Source: a virus
Direction: 5' to 3' (one strand)
Length of the DNA: 64,000 nt
IMG/VR virus record: IMGVR_UViG_3300031857_000038
Coordinates: 1-64,000 of that record
A model generated the notes under the pieces. That model was not told where the DNA came from. It saw nothing but the letters and a program-made list of their open reading frames with translations, and made no database searches. Of this stretch, positions 8,122 through 14,746 are shown piece after piece (positions within the stretch are counted from its first letter, which is position 1; every line of letters starts with the position of its first letter). The position numbers and the translations under genes are program-made.

Positions 8122-8127
8122 TTTATA
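8122..8127 (-). promoter_or_regulatory. TATAAA -10-like box, seven bases before an ATG
   Basis: The minus-strand sequence TATAAATTAGAGTATG ends in the start codon of the nuclease gene and matches the gp47 leader TATAAGTTAGAGTATG at all but one base. No good -35 box is visible at the normal distance, so it may need an activator. The short gap suggests a leaderless mRNA. Confidence 0.4.
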
Positions 8128-8151
8128 TCTTTCATTCAGTCTTGTAATATT

Positions 8152-10236
8152 TTATTCTACGTCATCTGTAGCTGTGCTGTAGGTTGTGAACCCATTTTCT
8201 TTCAGCACCTTAAGAACACTCGGGACACGCCCTGCTAGTTCTTCTCTGTGACTTACTAGCCAAATAGACTTGTTGCGTCTACGTGACATATCTTTAAGAA
8301 TAGCCATTGAGTTTTCAACACCAATACTATCCATACCGCTGTCTATAAGTTCGTCAATGAATAGTGTATTGATTGAGAAATATAGATTTTCCCACACATC
8401 ACGAAACGCAAAACTTAATCCAAGAATAAGTCGGTTCCGCTCACCGCGAGATAGATTGTCAAAATCAAGCTCACGCCCGAGTTCGGTAATTTCAACCGAT
8501 AGATCGTTCTTGAAGACAACGGTATGGGGTAATCCTATTTTATCAAGATAATGAGTTAATCTTGCATTCAGATAGCTCAAGTTCTGGTCAATAATCTTCT
8601 TACGAACAAAGCTATCTTTGCTCGTGAGAATATCAAGTAAGAACTTCAAGTGATCACCATACTTACTTAGCTCGTTAATCTTGTCAAATGTAATTGTTTG
8701 CAGCGCACGACTTTCCATATCAATAATCTGTTCGTGATATGGGTCAGTTTCTTCTGCCTTAGTTGCAATAGCTTTCTCTAGATTGTCAACGACTGTGCGA
8801 TGCTCAACTGCTTCTGCCTCAGTGTCATAATGTGTGACTGGACGAATGCCTGCGCTCACACAAGCATTTTCAATCAACTGGTCTGCATAAGGATCGTCTT
8901 CGTTCTTCTTTGCTTCAATCTGTTGCTGCAATCTTTCAAGTTCAGAACTATGCTTGATTGCTTCTGCCTCAGTCTTGTAATGCGTAGTCGGCTTCTCGCC
9001 CAAAACGAAAATAGAATTTTTATTTTTTTCTAAAGAGTTTTGGGTTTGGGCAAGTTCTTCAACTGCGCTAACGAGAAGTTCACGTTTGCTATTGATGACC
9101 GAGGTATGATTCTCATCGTGGAAGTCTTGACCACAAGCGTAGCACTTGTTTTCTTCAAGGGTCTTGATTTCTTGTTCAAGCTTATCAACAAGTGCTTTAT
9201 CCTTCTTCAAAGAAGACTCAAGCGTTGTAATGGTCTTGTTTATATTTGCAAGCTCTAGCTTGTTAGCCTCATAGACCTTTAGGTCAAAGTGAGATTGCAA
9301 CTCAGCCGTAATATCAATATGGCTTAACGTATCATATTGAACCTGCAATGCAGCAACATCACTATCAAGCTTTTGTTTCCAAGCAGTTTGGCGAGCTAAG
9401 ATAGCTTCATAGCGTTCCTGCTTTTGCTTCAAGTCAAGATAGACTGCTAAATCCTTGTGCGCTTGAAGTTCGGCTTCAATATCAATCTTGCTAAGCTCAT
9501 CATAATCAAGCACAAGCTTGTTCAATGATTCGTCGTGCTGCTTCTGCCACAATCTCTGCCGGCGCTTAAGACCATCAATCTGTTCTTGAACACGCACGTT
9601 GGCATCTTCAACTGCTCTGTTTCTGAATTCTTCCTGTTGAATAGAATCCTTGTTCAATCTAATCTTTTCTTTGATTAGGTCTGCCTTTTCAGATAGCAAT
9701 GTGATACCGAGCAACTGTTCAATAACATGACGCTGGTCATTGGCTCTCATAGACAAGAAGGGTTCGCTATAGGTATTGAGAGCAACGATATGTTTAAACA
9801 TATCACTACTCATGCCAATAGCGTGTTCAATAGCTAGCTGCGTTTCTCTGTTCTCGCCCTGAGATTCGTTCTTATCTTCCTTGTTATTCTGCAAACTGTT
9901 GTTTACGTAGAAGCGAAGAACATTGGGCTTTCTACCGCGCTCAATCTTGTATTCAGTACCGTTTACGCTAAACTCTAGCGTAACCATCATACCCTTTGCG
10001 TTAGTGCGATTGATTAGATTGTCTTTACGAATCTGATTGATAGGGTTACCAAACAATACGTAACTCAAGCCTTGAATCAACGTTGTCTTACCAGTACCAT
10101 TTCTAGCACCGTCACCGCCTAAGTCAAGGTTCTCACCTAGAATAAGTGTAAGTTCTTTACTATCAAAGTTTACTGCTTGTGTTACTGCACCAATACTAAG
10201 AAAGTTTCGTAGGGTAATGTTCTTTAATACAATCAT
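8152..10236 (-). CDS. gp46: recombination endonuclease subunit gp46 (Rad50/SbcC type)
   Basis: This 694-residue ABC-type ATPase works with gp47 to process DNA ends in recombination-dependent replication and host DNA breakdown. A Walker A region ending NGTGKTT is at about residues 35-52, with a longer than usual insert between GEN and NGTGK. Coiled coils flank a zinc hook CYAC (C365, C368). The signature LSRGERNR (near 592) and Walker B LFIDE (near 624) are at the C-terminus. T4 gp46 is 560 residues; the extra length is in the coiled coil, which contains two similar THY(K/D)TEAEA(I/V) segments near residues 415 and 475. Its ATG overlaps the stop of the upstream sulfotransferase-like gene as ATGA. 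Confidence 0.95.
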   Translation of the reverse strand: MIVLKNITLRNFLSIGAVTQAVNFDSKELTLILGENLDLGGDGARNGTGKTTLIQGLSYVLFGNPINQIRKDNLINRTNAKGMMVTLEFSVNGTEYKIERGRKPNVLRFYVNNSLQNNKEDKNESQGENRETQLAIEHAIGMSSDMFKHIVALNTYSEPFLSMRANDQRHVIEQLLGITLLSEKADLIKEKIRLNKDSIQQEEFRNRAVEDANVRVQEQIDGLKRRQRLWQKQHDESLNKLVLDYDELSKIDIEAELQAHKDLAVYLDLKQKQERYEAILARQTAWKQKLDSDVAALQVQYDTLSHIDITAELQSHFDLKVYEANKLELANINKTITTLESSLKKDKALVDKLEQEIKTLEENKCYACGQDFHDENHTSVINSKRELLVSAVEELAQTQNSLEKNKNSIFVLGEKPTTHYKTEAEAIKHSSELERLQQQIEAKKNEDDPYADQLIENACVSAGIRPVTHYDTEAEAVEHRTVVDNLEKAIATKAEETDPYHEQIIDMESRALQTITFDKINELSKYGDHLKFLLDILTSKDSFVRKKIIDQNLSYLNARLTHYLDKIGLPHTVVFKNDLSVEITELGRELDFDNLSRGERNRLILGLSFAFRDVWENLYFSINTLFIDELIDSGMDSIGVENSMAILKDMSRRRNKSIWLVSHREELAGRVPSVLKVLKENGFTTYSTATDDVE

Positions 10237-10874
10237 GTTAATCCGTTATCTTCACTGAGTTGGTCACACCACTCTTTAATTTCATTATAGTTCACAATCA
10301 CCCTAGATTTATAGTTTTTTGGCAAACTTTTTGTGTGATTAGACATGGTAACTTTACCAAAGTCAAACAACTCGCAGCCAGCAACTAAATCCTCATAACA
10401 AACATCGTAGTGTTCGTATAGTGTTGCATACCTATTCCAACATTCATTCCAGCTCTTTTTAGCCATGATATAATCTTCAAGACGAGATTTTTTTATGTGT
10501 AATTGGTTCTTCTCTAACTCTTGGATTATTAATTCAAACTTTCCACTGCCTAGTCCATTTACTATATTGTGAAATTTAGTATGTTCCATAACAACAGTAC
10601 TAAGAAACTGCTCAAATATATTCTTCCTATAGCATCGTATAAGAATAGGGTTATCATAGTTCTTCATTGACGATAGTAGTCCAAAAGAATGAGTACTCAA
10701 TACTAAGCGTTCATCCCCAGGATTTGGGAACAACTCTGCACTTTCTTGTTCAAATAACTTTTTATCGTCTGTCATGTGCCATTGCCTGCCTAATTTATTA
10801 GCAAGATACACGGAGAGCCAAGTACTTCCTGACCTAGGTTCTCTAAACAACCAGACGATTCTGTTATCAAACAT
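10233..10874 (-). CDS. sulfotransferase-like protein inside the gp47-gp46 operon
   Basis: The 213-residue protein begins with REPRSGSTWLS (from residue 11), the PAPS 5'-phosphosulfate loop of sulfotransferases. IRCYRKNIFEQFLS near residues 79-92 resembles the 3'-phosphate-binding segment. It would transfer sulfate from PAPS to a hydroxyl or amine, for instance of a sugar; the acceptor is unknown. It is clamped between gp47 (TAATG overlap) and gp46 (ATGA overlap), so it is co-translated with recombination genes that have no obvious need for it. It is on the short side for this superfamily. A nucleotide-binding protein of other function cannot be excluded. Confidence 0.65.
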   Translation of the reverse strand: MFDNRIVWLFREPRSGSTWLSVYLANKLGRQWHMTDDKKLFEQESAELFPNPGDERLVLSTHSFGLLSSMKNYDNPILIRCYRKNIFEQFLSTVVMEHTKFHNIVNGLGSGKFELIIQELEKNQLHIKKSRLEDYIMAKKSWNECWNRYATLYEHYDVCYEDLVAGCELFDFGKVTMSNHTKSLPKNYKSRVIVNYNEIKEWCDQLSEDNGLT

Positions 10875-11890
10875 TATAGATCCTTGTATATAGCTAGTAA
10901 TAGCTTAGGATCAAAGAAGTCACTTTCAATAGCAGAGATTTGGTCAACAATAATTTGGTCAACGCTTTCAAAGGTTACTTCGCCGGGAGCTAAGTCTTGA
11001 CTGTGTTGGTCTAGTTTCATTGGGATAAGTGACATTTCTCGTATGTTGTGCTTTGGAATCAATGTCTCACGAATGAAGTTAGCTTCTTCGTATGAGATAT
11101 CAATATCAAGATGCACTCTAACACTACTCTTAGGAAGAAGCAAGCCCTCTGGGTTATCTAGTATGTCGCTAAGCTTATATACACGAAACAGTGGTTGTCC
11201 AGGCCATGCGTGAAACTCAGGCTCTTCGCCCCATTCAAGAATCATCATGCCTCGCTGGTCATCGCCAGCATCTGCATAGTTGTGGGGGAAAGCGTTTCCG
11301 ATGTACCAAATGTTGTTACGTGCTTGACGCTTATGGAAGTGACCGCTGAATACTTTCTCAAAGCCAGCTAAGTCATTGTCGTTCACATCGCCGTGATCGG
11401 GCATCTGAACCATAGCATTCATGTAGAATGCAGGAAGCTCAAAGTGTCCAAACAAATACTTGCCTGATAGCTTAGCCAGCTTCTTATGATCTTCACCGAC
11501 TAACCAAGGAGCAATAACTACGTCATCTTGAATGAACCAGTCATTCACGATTGTTACGTTAGGTAGATGCTTCGCCCATTCAACACTATGAACATCACGC
11601 TTGTCTCTATAATAGAGGTCGTGATTGCCCGGAATGAAATAGACATGCTCAAAACTGTTGTTTAGCTTTTCTAAAGCACGAAGACCAAACTGCATAGTTT
11701 GAATATTGATACTTGCTCTATGGTGATTGTAATCACCTAAGAAAAAGCAAGTTTCGCAATTTTCTTCTTTTGCTTTCTGAATAAACCAGTCAACAAAGTC
11801 TGAACAATCTTGGTTATGTTGTACACTGTTAGACTTAAGCCCAAAGTGAATGTCGGTGAAGACTGCTGCCTTCTTGAATAGAGTTTTCAT
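10874..11890 (-). CDS. gp47: recombination endonuclease subunit gp47 (Mre11/SbcD type)
   Basis: This 338-residue metallophosphoesterase is the nuclease partner of gp46. The phosphodiesterase motifs are all present in order: FTDIHFG (D13, H15), FFLGDYNHHR, FIPGNHDLYY, the LFGHFEL strand, and SGHFHKRQ with the last metal-binding histidines. The length matches T4 gp47 (339 residues). It leads the operon gp47 - sulfotransferase-like - gp46. A TTGCTT-17-TATAAG promoter stands so close that the first transcribed base would be about the A of the ATG. Confidence 0.95.
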   Translation of the reverse strand: MKTLFKKAAVFTDIHFGLKSNSVQHNQDCSDFVDWFIQKAKEENCETCFFLGDYNHHRASINIQTMQFGLRALEKLNNSFEHVYFIPGNHDLYYRDKRDVHSVEWAKHLPNVTIVNDWFIQDDVVIAPWLVGEDHKKLAKLSGKYLFGHFELPAFYMNAMVQMPDHGDVNDNDLAGFEKVFSGHFHKRQARNNIWYIGNAFPHNYADAGDDQRGMMILEWGEEPEFHAWPGQPLFRVYKLSDILDNPEGLLLPKSSVRVHLDIDISYEEANFIRETLIPKHNIREMSLIPMKLDQHSQDLAPGEVTFESVDQIIVDQISAIESDFFDPKLLLAIYKDL

Positions 11891-11897
11891 ACTCTAA

Positions 11898-11926
11898 CTT
11901 ATACTAGGTATGAACGTAAAAAGCAA
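11898..11926 (-). promoter_or_regulatory. sigma70-type promoter for gp47
   Basis: On the minus strand TTGCTT (11926-11921), a 17-base spacer and TATAAG (11903-11898) match host sigma70 boxes at four and five of six positions. Seven bases separate the -10 box from the gp47 ATG, so the mRNA would have little or no leader. Confidence 0.55.
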
Positions 11927-11939
11927 ACAGTTTGGTGAC

Positions 11940-12836
11940 CTAATCTGCGAGTCCTTGACCCAATTTCTTGCCGCTCATCTGACGGCTAAAGCTTGGATTG
12001 AACCCGTTCATTTCTAAGATATCATCACGAATGTTTTGGCTTCGCTTTTCAGTATTCAACACTCTACAGAAACTATTGTTTACTGCTGCTGTATAGTATG
12101 CGAATGGATTAGCACTCTTTGCTTCATTGAATCTAAGACCAACATATGTTAACTGTAGAATAGCACTTGCTTCCATCTCATCACGGTAAGTATAACCTCT
12201 CCAGTTAAACTTCATTGAATACTTCTCACAAAGCATCATATACATTCTCGCTAACTTATTAGTGATTTGCCCATGATCTTTGTTGAAGTGACCGTTCTCC
12301 ATACCGCCTTCCCAGTGACTCTTACCAACGCAGATGAATGAGTTAGTTTCGTCTAACTTGTAGTGCTGGAAAGGAGGGAAGTTGACCTTGACATGGACCA
12401 TATCGTCAACGTCTTTCTTAGTGGTCTTGTCTTCCAAATCAGAGAAGATATCTTCGTCATCATCTTCAAAGACAAAAATATCTTTGGCTGTTTTTTTCTT
12501 GGTTGTTTTTCTAGGTTGCTTCTGTGACATTGGAACATGCTCCCATGTCATTACACGAAAAATCAAATCAGTAGTTGGAATGTCTTCGGCTAATACTTTC
12601 TCGCCGGTTTCTTGTGTTAGCCTAATTGCTCTTGTTTCTTTTGCTTGTTGAATCTGTTCTGGTTTCAGCGCATATTCTAAACTAGTGGTTAGTTCGCTGT
12701 CGGGCATATCAATGATGATATCGTATCTATGGTACTCCGGATCTACGAATGAGCAATATGTGGTTTTGCTTTTGTGAATTTCTTTTAGAATGTCTTTGTT
12801 ATTTAGATAGTTAATTTTTTTTGGTTTAGCTGCCAT
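11940..12836 (-). CDS. gp55: late-transcription sigma factor gp55
   Basis: gp55 replaces sigma70 on host RNA polymerase so that it reads the TATAAATA-type late promoters. The identifying part is the C-terminal half: WRGYTYRDEMEASAILQLTY, then FNEAKSANPFAYYTAAVNNSF and LNTEKRSQNIRDD (about residues 200-270), which is the gp55 version of sigma region 2. At 298 residues it is much longer than T4 gp55 (185). The extra part includes an N-terminal domain starting NYLNNKDILKEIHKSKTTY and a charged linker rich in Lys then Asp/Glu (about residues 105-142). A Shine-Dalgarno AAAGGA lies seven bases before the ATG. The gene diverges from the late tail operon it should control. Confidence 0.93.
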   Translation of the reverse strand: MAAKPKKINYLNNKDILKEIHKSKTTYCSFVDPEYHRYDIIIDMPDSELTTSLEYALKPEQIQQAKETRAIRLTQETGEKVLAEDIPTTDLIFRVMTWEHVPMSQKQPRKTTKKKTAKDIFVFEDDDEDIFSDLEDKTTKKDVDDMVHVKVNFPPFQHYKLDETNSFICVGKSHWEGGMENGHFNKDHGQITNKLARMYMMLCEKYSMKFNWRGYTYRDEMEASAILQLTYVGLRFNEAKSANPFAYYTAAVNNSFCRVLNTEKRSQNIRDDILEMNGFNPSFSRQMSGKKLGQGLAD

Positions 12837-12857
12837 TGTTATTCCTTTAGAGAGAAC

Positions 12858-12886
12858 ATTATACTTACACCGTTGTAAATTTACAA
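12858..12886 (-). promoter_or_regulatory. sigma70-type promoter for gp55
   Basis: On the minus strand TTGTAA (12886-12881), a 17-base spacer and a perfect TATAAT (12863-12858) form a strong host-type promoter, 21 bases before the gp55 ATG. A 16-base palindrome overlaps the -35 box and spacer. Confidence 0.7.
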
Positions 12887-12887
12887 C
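12872..12887. promoter_or_regulatory. 16-bp perfect palindrome, possible operator
   Basis: GTTGTAAATTTACAAC is perfectly self-complementary and covers the -35 box of the gp55 promoter and half of its spacer. A dimeric repressor bound there would shut off gp55. It lies in the 132-base gap between gp55 and the late tail operon. Confidence 0.4.
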
Positions 12888-12919
12888 AGTTTAGGGTAAA
12901 AAATCACCAAATTTTCAGC

Positions 12920-12927
12920 GATAAATA
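12920..12927 (+). promoter_or_regulatory. late promoter core GATAAATA for the tail operon
   Basis: GATAAATA fits the late consensus at seven of eight positions and lies 41 bases before the first tail gene, whose leader carries GGAG twelve bases before the ATG. It faces away from gp55, the factor that should use it. Confidence 0.65.
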
Positions 12928-12968
12928 CATGTAGACTAAACTATTTAGCTACGGAGAAAACACCAAAA

Positions 12969-14429
12969 ATGTCAGCAGAATCGGTACAAGCATATGTTAA
13001 CTGGGTTAGGCGGTCAGGCGGCATCAACTCGCAAGCCGCTAGCCAGCTAAACTCCATTACCGCGCAACTTAATGCGTTAAATCCCGGTAATCCGAATTCA
13101 ACTGCACAACTATCAGCGTTGCAAAGGCAAGCACAGGCAATTGTTAATTCCAGAGACAGTCAAATAGCAGCGTTAGGACGTCCGCCCAACCCTGCTAATC
13201 TTACTGAGAGAGAGCTAGCGCAGGTAGGAGCGCAAATAGGTCTAAATGCTGGTAATGGATTGATTGATTATCGAAACGCTTTAGACTCATTGCAATCAGC
13301 AGGCGCCGCCGCACAAAGAAATATAGGAACTACTCAATCAGCCGGTACTTCTAGAGGTCAAACTGAGCCGGTTACCACTGGCAATGGTACATCAAACCCT
13401 GTTACGAGTGTAGCAGCTTCGGCCAACACTACTACTAGAACATCAGTAACCAATACATCTAATACAACATCAACTACACCAACCGGTACACCTACTACAA
13501 TATCATCTCCTCCAACTACGACAGACCCTTCTCAGCTAGACGATATTCCATTAACGGTTACTACTCTTGGTGACGAGGCATTAACCGCACCAATATTTGA
13601 CCAAGCTGAATTAGAGGAACTTGCGGCGGAGTCGGCGATCGCTTCCCAAGAAGCAGTACTATCACAAGTTCCGTATGACGCTAGAGCAGATTGGAGAGTT
13701 AGACTTGCGCTATCAGATGATCCTAGTGTAAATTATCTTTATAAAGCGCCTAATCCCGGCATTCTTAAACCATTGAACGCTACTAGCGGAGTACTCTTCC
13801 CTTATACTCCTACTATTACTGTTAACTATGCGGCTAGCTATAGTCCAACTGAGTTAGTACACAGTAACTATAAAGCATTTCAATATTCCAGTAGCTCAAT
13901 TGATTCAGTCAGTATTCAATGCGACTTTACAGCACAAGATGAGTACGAGGCTAATTATCTACTAGCGGTGATTCACTTCTTTAGGTCTGCTACAAAAATG
14001 TTCTATGGTCAAGATCAGAATCCAAGAAGAGGTACACCACCTCCCCTGTGTTACATATATGGTATGGGAAGCTATCAGTTTGCGGGTCAGCCCTTAGCGA
14101 TTTCAGGATTTAGTTATAACTTACCCAACAACGTAGACTATATACAAACATCTATGGGAGGTCGCAACCCATCAACTGCGGCTGCTACTACCCCTCCAAA
14201 TAGAACTGACGGTACCGGAGTAGCCCCAGGAGGAGTACCACCGCCTCCCCAATTTGCCCCAGTCGCAGAACCCGGTACAATTTCTTGGGTACCTAGCAAA
14301 ATACAATTATCAATTCAGTGTGTGCCGATGATGAGTAGAAATCAAGTGTCAAATGAATTTAGTTTTGAAAAATATGCAACAGGCTCACTACTTAATGGTG
14401 TAGATACATTCCGCGGAGGATTTTGGTAA
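12969..14429 (+). CDS. gp48: baseplate tail-tube cap protein, gp48-like
   Basis: The 486-residue protein has a Ser/Thr/Asn-rich N-terminal half (to about residue 200) and a conserved C-terminal half with DWRVRLALSDDP, VLFPYTPTITVNYAASYSP, then YEANYLLAVIHFFRSATKMF, followed by an SYQFAGQPLAISGFSYNLP-type segment. This pattern is found in the gp48-type tube-initiation proteins of environmental T4-like phages. gp48 caps the hub and nucleates the tail tube. The N-terminal Thr-rich linker (many TT, TST, PTT) is unlike T4 gp48. Its stop codon overlaps the gp53 start as TAATG. Confidence 0.65.
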   Translation: MSAESVQAYVNWVRRSGGINSQAASQLNSITAQLNALNPGNPNSTAQLSALQRQAQAIVNSRDSQIAALGRPPNPANLTERELAQVGAQIGLNAGNGLIDYRNALDSLQSAGAAAQRNIGTTQSAGTSRGQTEPVTTGNGTSNPVTSVAASANTTTRTSVTNTSNTTSTTPTGTPTTISSPPTTTDPSQLDDIPLTVTTLGDEALTAPIFDQAELEELAAESAIASQEAVLSQVPYDARADWRVRLALSDDPSVNYLYKAPNPGILKPLNATSGVLFPYTPTITVNYAASYSPTELVHSNYKAFQYSSSSIDSVSIQCDFTAQDEYEANYLLAVIHFFRSATKMFYGQDQNPRRGTPPPLCYIYGMGSYQFAGQPLAISGFSYNLPNNVDYIQTSMGGRNPSTAAATTPPNRTDGTGVAPGGVPPPPQFAPVAEPGTISWVPSKIQLSIQCVPMMSRNQVSNEFSFEKYATGSLLNGVDTFRGGFW

Positions 14430-14743
14430 TGGCAATTCAATCAACGTACCCACGCACGAGTCCGTATTATAATACTCCTGTCGTTGACAATAAGTTTTTA
14501 GACATTACAACCTATAGACCTATACCGTTTAACCCGCAGGACGTATTCATGACTATTACGCCAGTTTATCAGTTTAGACCTGATCTATTAGCATACGACT
14601 TGTATAACGATGCTAGATTATGGTGGGTGTTTGCTGCACGAAATCCTAACTTACTGGGACCAGACCCATACTTTAACATGGTAGCAGGTCTACAGATTTA
14701 TGTACCTACGCAAAACACACTACAGAGAGTATTAGGCACCTAA
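14429..14743 (+). CDS. gp53: baseplate wedge protein gp53
   Basis: The product is 104 residues. The C-terminal part YNDARLWWVFAARNPNLLGP followed by the GLQIYVP end is the LysM-like core of gp53, which joins wedges to the hub and to each other. It lacks the long C-terminal part of T4 gp53 (196 residues). A TTG at 14423 is in frame, but the ATG at 14429 is preferred: GGAGGA lies eight bases before it and it overlaps the stop of the previous gene as TAATG. Confidence 0.85.
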   Translation: MAIQSTYPRTSPYYNTPVVDNKFLDITTYRPIPFNPQDVFMTITPVYQFRPDLLAYDLYNDARLWWVFAARNPNLLGPDPYFNMVAGLQIYVPTQNTLQRVLGT

Positions 14744-14746
14744 TTT

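Noticed and set aside
12353-12651. Frames on either strand overlapping the linker of gp55
   Set aside because: They exist because the Lys/Asp-rich linker has biased codons; gp55 accounts for the region.
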